Assembly (NCBI GenBank): GCA_043736155.1
Contig: JAYTDA010000241.1
Location: 1-33,379 of the forward strand
Length of the DNA stretch: 33,379 bases
DNA from: JANNRR01 sp043736155
GTDB lineage: Bacteria > Pseudomonadota > Alphaproteobacteria > Rhodobacterales > Rhodobacteraceae
Direction of reading: 5' to 3'
The first letter of the stretch is position 1. The number at the start of each line of letters is the position of its first letter. Under the pieces are notes generated by a model. That model saw only the letters and a list, made by a program, of their open reading frames with translations. It had not been told where the DNA came from and ran no database searches. Position numbers and translations under genes: made by a program. Shown here piece by piece: positions 8,193 to 15,657 of this stretch.

Positions 8193-9464
8193 TTACTGGA
8201 TCTGCTGGGCAATCTGCGCGTCGATGGCGGCAATCGCCTCATCGATCGAGCCACCGGCGACCAGACCAGGCAGCGCTGCGGTAACAGCCGCATCGGCCTC
8301 GTTGGTGAAGATGCCGTAGTTCACCCCCGGAATCTGCGCCTGCCAGTCGGAGAAATCAGCCCACACCGCCTGACCGCCAAAATAGTCGTCTTTGGCAGTA
8401 TAGGCTTCACCATCCCGTGCCGGCAGATAGGAAGCAAACGCACCCTGCCCCACCAGAATCTTCTGGTAGAAATCGACATCGCCGGCCCAGACCGTGTTCA
8501 GAAAGTCGATGGCGGCGTCTTTGGCCGGGGCAGAGGACAGCACATACCAGCTGGACCCGCCAAGGTTCGAGGCATGGCCCGCGCCTTCGACACCGGACAG
8601 TTTCGGCGTTGGTGCCACCGCCCATTTGCCGGACATGTTGTTGCCTTTGATGCCGCCGGTCATCCAGACCCCGGTGAACACGCCCGCCACGTCGCCGTTG
8701 TTGAAGGCGCCGGTATAGTCACCCCAGCCAGAGACTTGCTTGTACAGTTCCGGGGTTTGCAGCATCTTGACCCAGGTTTCCAGCGCCGCCTTGAACACCG
8801 GATTGCCTGCGACGTTGGAAGAGCCGTCTTCCTTGAAATACCACGACCCCGCCGATTGCAGCATGATGCGGATGGCACCGGCATCGTTCTGGTCGATCGA
8901 GAACATCGGTTTGCCGGTCTTGGCCTGCACCGCCTTGCCGATCTCGATCATCTGATCCCAGGTGATGTCCGCCAGATCTTCGGCCTTGTAACCGGCTTCG
9001 GCCAAGAGGTCGGAGCGGTAGAACAGGCCGGAGGCACCGCTGTCGAACGGCAGCGAATAGGTTTGGCCCTCCACCGTGGCCAGTGCCACCTTGTAGTCGG
9101 CAAACTTGGTGTAATCGACCTTGTCGGTCAGCGGTTCAAAAGCACCGGGGAACGACAGCAGGTACTTCTGTGCGCCATAATCTTCGATCAGCACGATGTC
9201 CGGCAGCCCTTCGGTGGTGCCGGAGGCCAATTGGGTCTGCAGCTTCTGCTCCAGATCGGCCTTGGCCCAATCAACCACGGTGATGGTCACGTCGGGGTTG
9301 CTGGCGGTATAGCGGGCGATGGCTTCATTCATCGCGGCGCCGTTGAATTCCGGTGCCCAGCACCAGACGGTGACTTCAGTGGCCCAGGCGGCCGTGATCG
9401 ACAGCAGGCTGACACCCGCCGCCAATCCCACGGCGCGTTTGCACTGTTTGGCAAAATTGAACAT
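8193..9464 (-). CDS. Sugar ABC transporter substrate-binding protein
   Basis: This 423-residue periplasmic solute-binding protein (family 1, CUT1 type) captures the substrate and delivers it to the two permeases. The N-terminus has a lysine/arginine region, a hydrophobic core and a likely signal peptidase I site near A-W-A before T-E-V-T-V-W, giving a mature start around residue 29. The rest shows the usual order of the family, including the D-I-V-L-I-E-D strand and a late G-S-S-W-Y-V-L segment. The start at 9464 has GGGAGG at a good spacing. It is the first gene of the operon, 87 bp downstream of the LacI-type regulator gene. Length and signal are normal. The ligand is inferred to be a glycoside or oligosaccharide because a GH2 enzyme is in the operon. 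Confidence 0.93.
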   Translation of the reverse strand: MFNFAKQCKRAVGLAAGVSLLSITAAWATEVTVWCWAPEFNGAAMNEAIARYTASNPDVTITVVDWAKADLEQKLQTQLASGTTEGLPDIVLIEDYGAQKYLLSFPGAFEPLTDKVDYTKFADYKVALATVEGQTYSLPFDSGASGLFYRSDLLAEAGYKAEDLADITWDQMIEIGKAVQAKTGKPMFSIDQNDAGAIRIMLQSAGSWYFKEDGSSNVAGNPVFKAALETWVKMLQTPELYKQVSGWGDYTGAFNNGDVAGVFTGVWMTGGIKGNNMSGKWAVAPTPKLSGVEGAGHASNLGGSSWYVLSSAPAKDAAIDFLNTVWAGDVDFYQKILVGQGAFASYLPARDGEAYTAKDDYFGGQAVWADFSDWQAQIPGVNYGIFTNEADAAVTAALPGLVAGGSIDEAIAAIDAQIAQQIQ

Positions 9465-9539
9465 TCAGTCCTCCCTGATACGAGGCATCGTTGGCCTCAT
9501 GGCGGAAAGACTAGCGCCTCATTTCCCATCGCGCAATCA

Positions 9540-9559
9540 TTTAGTAAATTTTTACCAAA
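9540..9559. promoter_or_regulatory. Operator-like inverted repeat upstream of the sugar operon
   Basis: Half-sites TTTAGTAAA (9540-9548) and TTTACCAAA (9551-9559) form a 9-2-9 inverted repeat with one mismatch. It covers the stop codon of the LacI-type gene and lies 76-95 bp upstream of the binding-protein start. A weak promoter (TTGCGC, 17 nt, TAGTCT, read on the minus strand) lies between. Size, symmetry and position fit the operator of the adjacent regulator; binding is inferred. Confidence 0.5.
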
Positions 9560-10580
9560 CCGCATCCCGACCCGCCAGACCGGCGGTGCTGTCGCGCCAG
9601 ATCAGGGTCGATCCCAGCGTCACCCGCTTGTCGATCTCGCGCCCGGCAATCCGTTCCAACAGCAGATCCACGGCGCATTCACCGATTTCCTCGGCAGGCA
9701 ACCGCACGGTTGACAGTGGCGGCGACAGGAACTGCGCCACCGAAATATCGTTGAAACTGGCGATGGCGATGTCATCCGGGATCCGCAGGTGATGGTCTGC
9801 AATGGCGCGGTAGGCCCCGACCGCCATATTGTCATTGGCAGTGATCAGCGCATCCGGGCGATTGGCCGCCGCCAAGATCCGCTGGGTCAGGTCATAGCCG
9901 CTTTCTTCGGTATTCGTTCCGGTCAAGCAGATCGAAGGATCATAGGCACTGGTGGTCTGCATCCAGTCGACATAGGCCAGACAGCGTTTCTCTGCCGCAG
10001 CATCGGGGCCACGGTCGGCGCGGTCGATCCAGCCGACAAAGCCGATGCGGCGGTAGCCCCGCTCCCGCAACCCGCACAGCAGCTTCTGGGTCCCCAGCAC
10101 CAGATCGCTTTCCACCGTATCAAACCCGTCACCTGCCGGGGAAAAGTCGGCAAACACCATGGCGCGGCTGTGGTGGCGCAGCCAATCCACCTCTGCCGGG
10201 TTGTGCCAGCCGACGGCAATCACCCCATCTGCCGCTTGCAGCACCGCCTGGTCCGGCATAGTTTCGGCGTGATACAGCTTGACGGTTTCGATCTTCAGTG
10301 TGGCACACCGCCGTTCAATCCCCAGCCGCAACCCGACATAATAGGGGTCCACCAGTTCCTGATCCGGCGCCAGAAAATGCACCAGTGCCAGCCGGTTCAA
10401 CCCATGCTGTGCCGCCCGGTTGCGGGCACGCGGGGTGGCATAGCTCAACGCTTCGGCGGTTTCGATGATGGCGCGGCGCACCGGTGCGGTAACCGACAGG
10501 GTACTGTCGAAATTCAGCACACGCGAAACCGTCGAGGTCGAAACCCCGACAGCCGCAGCGATTTCCTTGAGCGTGACCAT
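9552..10580 (-). CDS. LacI-family transcriptional regulator
   Basis: This 342-residue DNA-binding regulator probably represses the sugar operon just downstream until a sugar ligand binds. The N-terminal helix-turn-helix and hinge read V-T-L-K-E-I-A-A-A-V-G-V-S-T-S-T-V-S-R-V-L, the hallmark of the family, at residues 2-22. A periplasmic-binding-protein-like effector domain follows, with A-D-G-V-I-A-V-G-W and D-A-L-I-T-A-N-D-N-M-A-V-G motifs. I chose the start at 10580 because it puts the helix-turn-helix at the terminus, as in homologues; no good ribosome site is seen there, and the frame is open to 10640. It is on the same strand as the operon, 87 bp upstream of the binding-protein gene. Confidence 0.92.
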   Translation of the reverse strand: MVTLKEIAAAVGVSTSTVSRVLNFDSTLSVTAPVRRAIIETAEALSYATPRARNRAAQHGLNRLALVHFLAPDQELVDPYYVGLRLGIERRCATLKIETVKLYHAETMPDQAVLQAADGVIAVGWHNPAEVDWLRHHSRAMVFADFSPAGDGFDTVESDLVLGTQKLLCGLRERGYRRIGFVGWIDRADRGPDAAAEKRCLAYVDWMQTTSAYDPSICLTGTNTEESGYDLTQRILAAANRPDALITANDNMAVGAYRAIADHHLRIPDDIAIASFNDISVAQFLSPPLSTVRLPAEEIGECAVDLLLERIAGREIDKRVTLGSTLIWRDSTAGLAGRDAVW

Positions 10581-10670
10581 AGGGCGGCAGCAATCAACCA
10601 GACCGGCATTCACCATGCGACGCTGTGCATCGCATGCCATCGGGGATTGGGCAAGCCATCGGCGCAGGCT

Positions 10671-10726
10671 TCGGATATCGGGCGTCGGATATCGGGCGTC
10701 GGATATCGGGCATCAGATATGGCGCG
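10671..10726. repeat. Four-copy 14-bp tandem repeat
   Basis: Three near-identical copies of TCGGATATCGGGCG start at 10671, 10685 and 10699; the third ends in A instead of G. A fourth degenerate copy starts at 10713 and contains the TCA that is the stop codon of the TPR regulator. Each full unit contains the palindrome GATATC. The array lies 91 bp upstream of the LacI-type gene start. Function is unknown. Confidence 0.85.
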
Positions 10727-12287
10727 CCGCCCTGCCGATCAGATCAGACCGGCGCAGCGTCGCCGCCGGATAGGTCACATCATCGCGCACCCGTGCCAGC
10801 GAGAAATCCGGCTCCACCCGCTGCAACAGACCCAGAATACGGAACGCCCGTTCGGTTTTGCCGGTTGCCTGATACAGGAAATACAGATGCCGCATCGGGG
10901 CGCGAAACCCGGGAGAGCGGGCATGGGCGGCCTGATAATAGGCCGTCGCCTCGTCATACTGCCCCATCGCCATCGCCGACAGCCCGGCCAAAGCCTGCCA
11001 CCAGGCGGCAAAGCTGGACCGCCCGGCAATCTCGGCGCCCAGCCGCGCCGCCTCCAGCGCCTGTTCATAGCGCCCGGCCCGCAGATGGGCCCCCGACAGC
11101 GCGGCATGGGCAAAGGCATTGCACGGGCTGGCGGTGACCGCCTCCTGTGCCAGCAGCATCCCGATATCGGCGTCGCCATCCAGCATCACCCGGATCTGCG
11201 ATGCCAGCGCATAGACCAGCGCATTCTGCCCCGCCAGTTCCATCGCCTTGCGGGAATATTCGTCGGCCTCCGCCGCCAGCCGGGGCCAGTCGCTTTCGGT
11301 GCGTTCCACCGCCATGATCTGGCGCAGATAGCCGCGCCAGGCATAGGCCCGCCCCGAGGGCTGGATGTCAATCGCCTGTTCCAGCGCCTGATCAGCTTCG
11401 CGCAACCGGTTGCGGTCAAAGGTGAACATGGCGCGGACCGCCACCGCCGTCAGCCCGTCGGCCCATTTCTCCTCTGGCTTGCGCACCGGAAAGGTGGCGG
11501 TGGCGCCATAGGCGGCATCGGCGGCCTGAAACACGATCTGCGGAAACTCGCGCCCGGCGATGATGGTTGCGGCGTCGCCGCCAAGGGTGGCGCGGCGCGA
11601 CCAATAGACCTTGCCGCTGACAGATGCCGCCAGCGACACCAGCACATTGATGCAGCCGACCCCCGGCAAGGTATCGACCGTCAGGCTGAACCCCCGGTCG
11701 GTCACGCTGACCTGTGCCGGGGCATGCGCGGGGGCAAAGATGTCAACCTCGGCGAATTCCTCGACCAGTCCGGCGATGGCGCTGGCCAGCGCGTGGCTGA
11801 GATACTGGCCGTCGCCCTCGACCAATGTCGGGGTCCGCAGGGTCAGCGACAGTTTCGGCCAGACCCTGGTCGGCACCAGCGCCAGACCGCCCAGCCGCGC
11901 CCGTTCGTCGGCCAGCCATTCGACAAACCGCGGATCGGTGATGCCGATCCCTTCCAGAAACTCGCGCCCCAGGGCGGTGGCGGCTTCATCCGCCGCATGG
12001 TCCAGGGTGACGCCTTCCAGCCAGATGGTTTCACGGTCGGCCATGACCCGGTGCCCCTCGGGGCCCATCACATGGCGCAATTCCACCAGCACCTGGCGCA
12101 GACTGCCGCTGGCCTGTTCTGCACCCCGGTCCGACCACAGCCGCGCCTCCAGCCAGCGGCGGCTGCGGCGATGTTCCGGCACCTGCACCAGCATCGCCAG
12201 CACGGCGCGCGCTTTGGCACCCCGGGGCGCGCGGTCGATCCCCAGCCCATCCAGCAGTCTGAATTGTCCAACCAACCGCAGTTCCAT
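10713..12287 (-). CDS. SARP-like winged-helix regulator with TPR-rich C-terminus
   Basis: This 524-residue protein resembles cytoplasmic transcriptional activators of the SARP/OmpR-type winged-helix class. The N-terminal ~95 residues read like the SARP DNA-binding domain: A-K-A-R-A-V-L-A-M-L then R-W-L-E-A-R-L-W-S-D-R and L-R-Q-V-L-V-E-L-R. A middle region (about 140-290) resembles the TolB-like domain of CadC/adenylate-cyclase-type proteins. The last ~230 residues are helical TPR-like repeats (A-L-V-Y-A-L-A-S-Q-I, A-F-A-H-A-A-L-S-G-A-H-L-R-A-G-R-Y-E-Q-A-L). No membrane segment was seen. The start at 12287 has only a weak ribosome site; starts at 12311 and 12386 are possible. It is divergent from the PAP2-family gene, so it may control it. 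Specific target and signal are unknown. Confidence 0.75.
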   Translation of the reverse strand: MELRLVGQFRLLDGLGIDRAPRGAKARAVLAMLVQVPEHRRSRRWLEARLWSDRGAEQASGSLRQVLVELRHVMGPEGHRVMADRETIWLEGVTLDHAADEAATALGREFLEGIGITDPRFVEWLADERARLGGLALVPTRVWPKLSLTLRTPTLVEGDGQYLSHALASAIAGLVEEFAEVDIFAPAHAPAQVSVTDRGFSLTVDTLPGVGCINVLVSLAASVSGKVYWSRRATLGGDAATIIAGREFPQIVFQAADAAYGATATFPVRKPEEKWADGLTAVAVRAMFTFDRNRLREADQALEQAIDIQPSGRAYAWRGYLRQIMAVERTESDWPRLAAEADEYSRKAMELAGQNALVYALASQIRVMLDGDADIGMLLAQEAVTASPCNAFAHAALSGAHLRAGRYEQALEAARLGAEIAGRSSFAAWWQALAGLSAMAMGQYDEATAYYQAAHARSPGFRAPMRHLYFLYQATGKTERAFRILGLLQRVEPDFSLARVRDDVTYPAATLRRSDLIGRAARHI

Positions 12288-12437
12288 GCAGCGATCCCGT
12301 CTCTGTCCCATCTGACGGCAAAGATTGCCGCCTTTCTGCGTGAATTGCACGTGAATCCGGTGACGCCGGGTAAAACAGATTTGCACAGTGTTAACACATC
12401 GGCATTGTCAGGGTGCAAGCATGTCAGGGAGGATCAG
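12288..12437. promoter_or_regulatory. Divergent promoter region of the TPR regulator / PAP2 pair
   Basis: This 150-bp spacer contains the perfect palindrome GTGTTAACAC (12388-12397). TTGCAC occurs twice (12345-12350 and 12381-12386), and its reverse complement GTGCAA is at 12413-12418. A possible plus-strand promoter is TTGCAC at 12381 with ATTGTC 17 nt downstream; the -10 is poor. Direct repeats would suit a SARP-type regulator, but no site can be assigned with certainty. Confidence 0.4.
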
Positions 12438-13631
12438 ATGTCGGTTTCAGGCGTACACGGGGTTCACGGGGTTCACGGGGTCCATGGCGTCCATGGGGTT
12501 CACGGGGTTCATGGCGTGCACGGGGTTCATGGCGTGCACGCTGCCGGGGACAGTTCGCCGATGCTCAGTTCGGCACTGACCCTGACGGCCGAAGCGCTGA
12601 TGGGCTACTGGGATGGGGCCTCCAGCGGCTATTGGACCGGCAGCAACAGCTTTGGCTGGTCACAAGACACTGCACAGGAACTGCGGCGGCTGGATGCGCT
12701 GGAACCGGGTGCGCGGATCAATGTGCTGACGCATGAGGCGATGGGGCTGTTTGGTGTGGCCCCGGATGAAAAGGCGGGCAAGATCGTGCTGCGCATCGGT
12801 GGTGCCCCGGTGCTGAAACTGGCACCGCCCGGTCTGGCGCGGCTGGAACAGCAGTTGCAGTATCTGCGCTCTGCCTCTGATCTGCGGTCAGACCGGATGG
12901 CAGAGATCATGGCACAGCAAAATGACATGCTGTCGTTCTTTGGTGCCCAGCAAAAGCTCAGCTGGAACCGCAAGCGCTGGTCGATGATCCTGCTGCATGC
13001 GCTGTACAATGCGGTGTCGAGCCAGGAAATGCGGATCAAGCATTTCGCCTCGGTGCCGCGCCCGATTGACCTGTCGCCGCTGGTGCAGCCGGTGATCCAG
13101 ACCCCGGGCCATTCCTCCTATCCCAGCGGCCATGCAACCGAGGCTTTTGCCTTTGCCACCCTGATCGCCGCGCTGCGCCATGCCGCAGCCTCCGCCAAGG
13201 GTGGCAAGAAACAGCCATCTTTCACCAAGGCGATCCTGTCCGATCTGGCGGCCCCTGCCGATGCCGCCCGGCCGGAACAGCCGGTTGCCGCCGGTGCCAC
13301 GGTGCAACTGTTCCGTCTGGCAGCGCGGATTGCCGACAACCGCACCGTGGCAGGGGTGCATTTCCCGGTTGACAGCGCCCATGGCGCACTGTTGGGGCTG
13401 ACCGCCACCCTGGGCTTTGTCGCCCATTGCGCCGGGGGGGAAAAGGCGCTGCCGGTGCACGATGCCAATGGCACCGAATGGGACCGCGACTTTACCCTTG
13501 CCCTGTGGCGCGATGCGTTGCACCGGCGCGAATGGGCCACCGATCACAGCTATGATGTGGCCAAACCCGCCGGTTGGCACAGCCTGCCCGCGGTCTGGCA
13601 GGCGGCGGTGCGCGAATGGGTTTCGGAATAG
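12438..13631 (+). CDS. PAP2-family phosphatase / vanadium haloperoxidase-like protein with GVH repeats
   Basis: This 397-residue protein has the full oxyanion site shared by PAP2 acid phosphatases and vanadium-dependent haloperoxidases: K201 and R208 in K-x6-R-P, P-S-G-H with H232, and R302-x5-H308-x3-D312. It could hydrolyse phosphate esters or, with bound vanadate, oxidise halides; the sequence cannot separate these. Residues 5-34 are ten consecutive G-V-H triplets, followed by a helical N-terminal domain. No signal peptide or membrane segment precedes the core, so it is soluble, and export would need another route. GGGAGG precedes the ATG at 12438; the frame is open far upstream only because it runs antisense to other genes. 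A G8 run lies at 13434-13441. It is divergent from the SARP-TPR regulator. Confidence 0.85.
   Translation: MSVSGVHGVHGVHGVHGVHGVHGVHGVHGVHGVHAAGDSSPMLSSALTLTAEALMGYWDGASSGYWTGSNSFGWSQDTAQELRRLDALEPGARINVLTHEAMGLFGVAPDEKAGKIVLRIGGAPVLKLAPPGLARLEQQLQYLRSASDLRSDRMAEIMAQQNDMLSFFGAQQKLSWNRKRWSMILLHALYNAVSSQEMRIKHFASVPRPIDLSPLVQPVIQTPGHSSYPSGHATEAFAFATLIAALRHAAASAKGGKKQPSFTKAILSDLAAPADAARPEQPVAAGATVQLFRLAARIADNRTVAGVHFPVDSAHGALLGLTATLGFVAHCAGGEKALPVHDANGTEWDRDFTLALWRDALHRREWATDHSYDVAKPAGWHSLPAVWQAAVREWVSE
12450..12539 (+). repeat. Ten 9-bp coding repeats giving (Gly-Val-His)x10
   Basis: The unit is GG[GC]-GT[TCGA]-CA[CT], repeated ten times without interruption. Six different unit sequences occur, and every difference is synonymous. 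That pattern indicates selection for the peptide rather than a recent DNA expansion. A histidine at every third residue suggests metal or oxyanion binding; glycine at every third position is also collagen-like in spacing but lacks proline. Confidence 0.95.
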
Positions 13632-13644
13632 CGTGCCCCAGTTG

Positions 13645-13666
13645 CAGCAGGACCGGGACCCTGCTG
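13645..13666. terminator. Hairpin between convergent PAP2 and cheD genes
   Basis: A perfect 7-bp stem, CAGCAGG (13645-13651) with CCTGCTG (13660-13666), has an 8-nt loop and fills the 35-bp gap between the two convergent stop codons. No U-tract is present on either side. A bidirectional terminator is the likely role. Confidence 0.5.
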
Positions 13667-14200
13667 TCAGAACAGTTCGACATCGATGGCCACCGCCGGT
13701 TTCGGCAGTGGCGCAGCAATCCGATCATCCGACAGGAACTTGATCCGCACCCTGCCGTCGGCAGGCCAGAACTCCACCCGCCGCGCCTGTGTGCCCCCCA
13801 GGCTCTGACCGTCACAGGGGATGTTTTCCCGGTGCAGATAGGTCCGGGCAAACTCGGCATTCCTCTGGCCGACATTTGACAGGCCGGAAATCATCATGGC
13901 CCCGCCAAACAGCTTGGCCCGCAGCCGCGACCGCTGCGCCTTGCCGCGGATCAGGCCGTTGATCACCAGTTCCATCGCATTGGCCCCATAGCCGCTCATC
14001 CCAAGCGACGTCACCCCTTCGTCTGGCAGCAGAAAGTGGTTCATGCCGCCGATCCCGGCCACCGGATCCCACAGGCAGACCGCCACACAAGAGCCAAGCA
14101 GGGTGGAAATCACCGCATCCGGTCCGGATGCAATCGCATGTTCGCCCTGGGCAATATAGATCCGGGCCTTGGAACCGGCAGTGGCACCCGGGCCGGTCAT
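13667..14200 (-). CDS. cheD: Chemoreceptor glutamine deamidase CheD
   Basis: CheD deamidates glutamines on chemoreceptors and takes part in adaptation. The 177-residue protein has the family core I-S-T-L-L-G-S-C-V-A-V-C-L-W-D with catalytic C38, then G-G-M-N-H-F-L-L-P with H55, and the late K-L-F-G-G-A segment. The S32/T33 pair would supply the third catalytic residue. The start at 14200 overlaps the cheB stop as ATGA, so CheD is translationally coupled to CheB; the open frame to 14242 is inside cheB. It is the last gene of the minus-strand arm of the chemotaxis cluster. Confidence 0.93.
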   Translation of the reverse strand: MTGPGATAGSKARIYIAQGEHAIASGPDAVISTLLGSCVAVCLWDPVAGIGGMNHFLLPDEGVTSLGMSGYGANAMELVINGLIRGKAQRSRLRAKLFGGAMMISGLSNVGQRNAEFARTYLHRENIPCDGQSLGGTQARRVEFWPADGRVRIKFLSDDRIAAPLPKPAVAIDVELF

Positions 14201-15255
14201 GTCACCCCGGCCCGGACACTGCCCCGGCTGCCGGCCCGGCAATGGCTCAGTGCCGCCTCAGCGGCCTCGGACAGCGATACCCAGTGCTGCACGCCGCCCA
14301 ATTCCCCGGCGGCGCGCGGCATGCCGAACACCACACAGCTGTCTTGTGATTGACCCAAGGTGCTGGCACCCGCCGCTGCCAGCGCTTTCATGCCCAGCGC
14401 CCCGTCGCGCCCCATGCCGGTCATCAGCAGCGCCACCACGCGGGTGGCGCGCGGCACCGCCGACAGGAACAACCGGTCAACCGAGGGGCAATGACCTGAC
14501 ACCTTTGGCCCCGGCACCAGCGCCACCCGTGGCTGCGCCCCCGGGTCCAGCTCCAGATGCAGATGGCTTCCCGGCGCCACCAGAACCCGCCCCGGCGCCA
14601 GCAGAGCCCCATCCTCGGCCAACCGCACCTCGGGTGCCATCCGGCTGTCCAGCCGCGCCACAAAGCTTTTCAGAAAACTTTCGGGCATGTGCTGGGTGAT
14701 CAGCGTTGCCGGGCAATTGGCACCAAAGCCGGACAGCAGGGTCTCGATCGCTTCGACCCCGCCGGTCGAGGCCCCGACCAGCAGCACCTTGTCAAACACC
14801 CCTTCGCCAGCGGCGGAGCGCTTTTTCAGGGGTGGGGCAGCGGCGCCATGTCTGTGCACCGTGGCGCGTGCCGCCATCACCAGCGTTTCCACCAGATTGC
14901 GCAGCGAGATCGTCAGGCGGCTGGCTTCGGGCTTTTCCAGACAGGCCACCGCCCCCAGCGCCAGCGCCTCCAGCCCCAATTCGCTGCCCCGTGGCATCCA
15001 CGAGGAGAACATCACCACCGGCGTGGGGCGGTATTTCATCAATTCCGCCAGAAATTCCAACCCGCTTTTGCCCGGCATCTCGGCATCCAGCGTCAGCACA
15101 TTGGGGGCGCAGTGCCGCATCATCTGGCGCGCCTGATCCGCATTGCCGGCTTCCCCCGCCACCACCAGACGCGGGTCAGCCGAGATTGACAGTTTCAACA
15201 GCTGCCGCATCGACGGCGAATCGTCGACGATCAGCACGCGATGGGCCTCGGTCAT
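14197..15255 (-). CDS. cheB: Chemotaxis response regulator protein-glutamate methylesterase CheB
   Basis: CheB removes methyl groups from (and can deamidate) receptor glutamyl residues after phosphorylation by CheA. The 352-residue protein has an N-terminal receiver with acidic pair D11-D12, phospho-acceptor D57 (L-T-L-D-A-E-M-P) and K108 (E-K-P). After a linker comes the esterase with S163 in G-A-S-T-G-G, H189 in Q-H-M-P and D284 in M-T-G-M-G-R-D-G, matching the E. coli triad spacing. I chose 15255 because it starts directly before the receiver fold (M-T-E-A-H-R-V-L-I-V-D-D); the frame is open to 15309 without a better ribosome site. It lies 402 bp downstream of the MCP gene and is coupled to cheD. 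Confidence 0.96.
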   Translation of the reverse strand: MTEAHRVLIVDDSPSMRQLLKLSISADPRLVVAGEAGNADQARQMMRHCAPNVLTLDAEMPGKSGLEFLAELMKYRPTPVVMFSSWMPRGSELGLEALALGAVACLEKPEASRLTISLRNLVETLVMAARATVHRHGAAAPPLKKRSAAGEGVFDKVLLVGASTGGVEAIETLLSGFGANCPATLITQHMPESFLKSFVARLDSRMAPEVRLAEDGALLAPGRVLVAPGSHLHLELDPGAQPRVALVPGPKVSGHCPSVDRLFLSAVPRATRVVALLMTGMGRDGALGMKALAAAGASTLGQSQDSCVVFGMPRAAGELGGVQHWVSLSEAAEAALSHCRAGSRGSVRAGVT

Positions 15256-15657
15256 GCCTTGCCCCTTTGCGGATGCGACGGGCGGTGGGGCAACAGCCTT
15301 GTCCGCCATTTTGCACCCGGACCGTCGTGGCAGCCACCCGCAGCGGCCAAGCCACCCACAGCACCCAAGCCTCCCGCAGCGGTTCGATGTCCGACTGGCG
15401 GCCCCGCCCAGGTTTCACCGTTGCAACCTCTCCCTGCGACTGGTGCGCACCGGCGGCTGAACCGGGGTCCAACCGCCCGCGTCGCAGCCAGCGGGGCCGG
15501 GCACCGATGGTGCGGATAGCGCTGCAGTTGCCCGATGGCAGCCCTCACCGGGCGCCGGTCCGCCGCTCGCGGGCCGGATCGGCGGGTCTGGCACCTGCCG
15601 ATTGACCGCGCGCCGGTCGAAACCGGGGGCCGGGCTTTGTCGAGGGGACGCCGCACC
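15256..15657. other. 402-bp spacer between MCP gene and cheB, no supported gene
   Basis: Both strands have open frames here, but they are rich in arginine, proline and glycine, show no domain motif and have no ribosome site, so I do not call them. A short imperfect palindrome, GACCGCGCGCCGGTC, is near 15606. The stretch may hold a promoter for cheBD or may be decayed sequence; no clear -35/-10 pair was seen. Confidence 0.5.

Noticed and set aside
8115..9713. 530-codon plus-strand open frame
   Set aside because: Antisense shadow of the sugar-binding protein gene; no family features.
9789..12437. Very long plus-strand open frame (over 880 codons) running into the PAP2 gene
   Set aside because: It is antisense to the LacI-type and TPR regulator genes, with Gln/His/Arg/Pro-rich low-quality translation. 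Only the part from 12438, with its ribosome site, is a gene.
12450..12539. Possible CRISPR array
   Set aside because: The 9-bp units are contiguous without spacers and keep an open frame; this is a coding repeat.
13434..13441. G8 run in the PAP2 gene as a second phase-variation site
   Set aside because: Eight G is short for reliable slippage and it lies after the catalytic residues; noted only in the gene entry.
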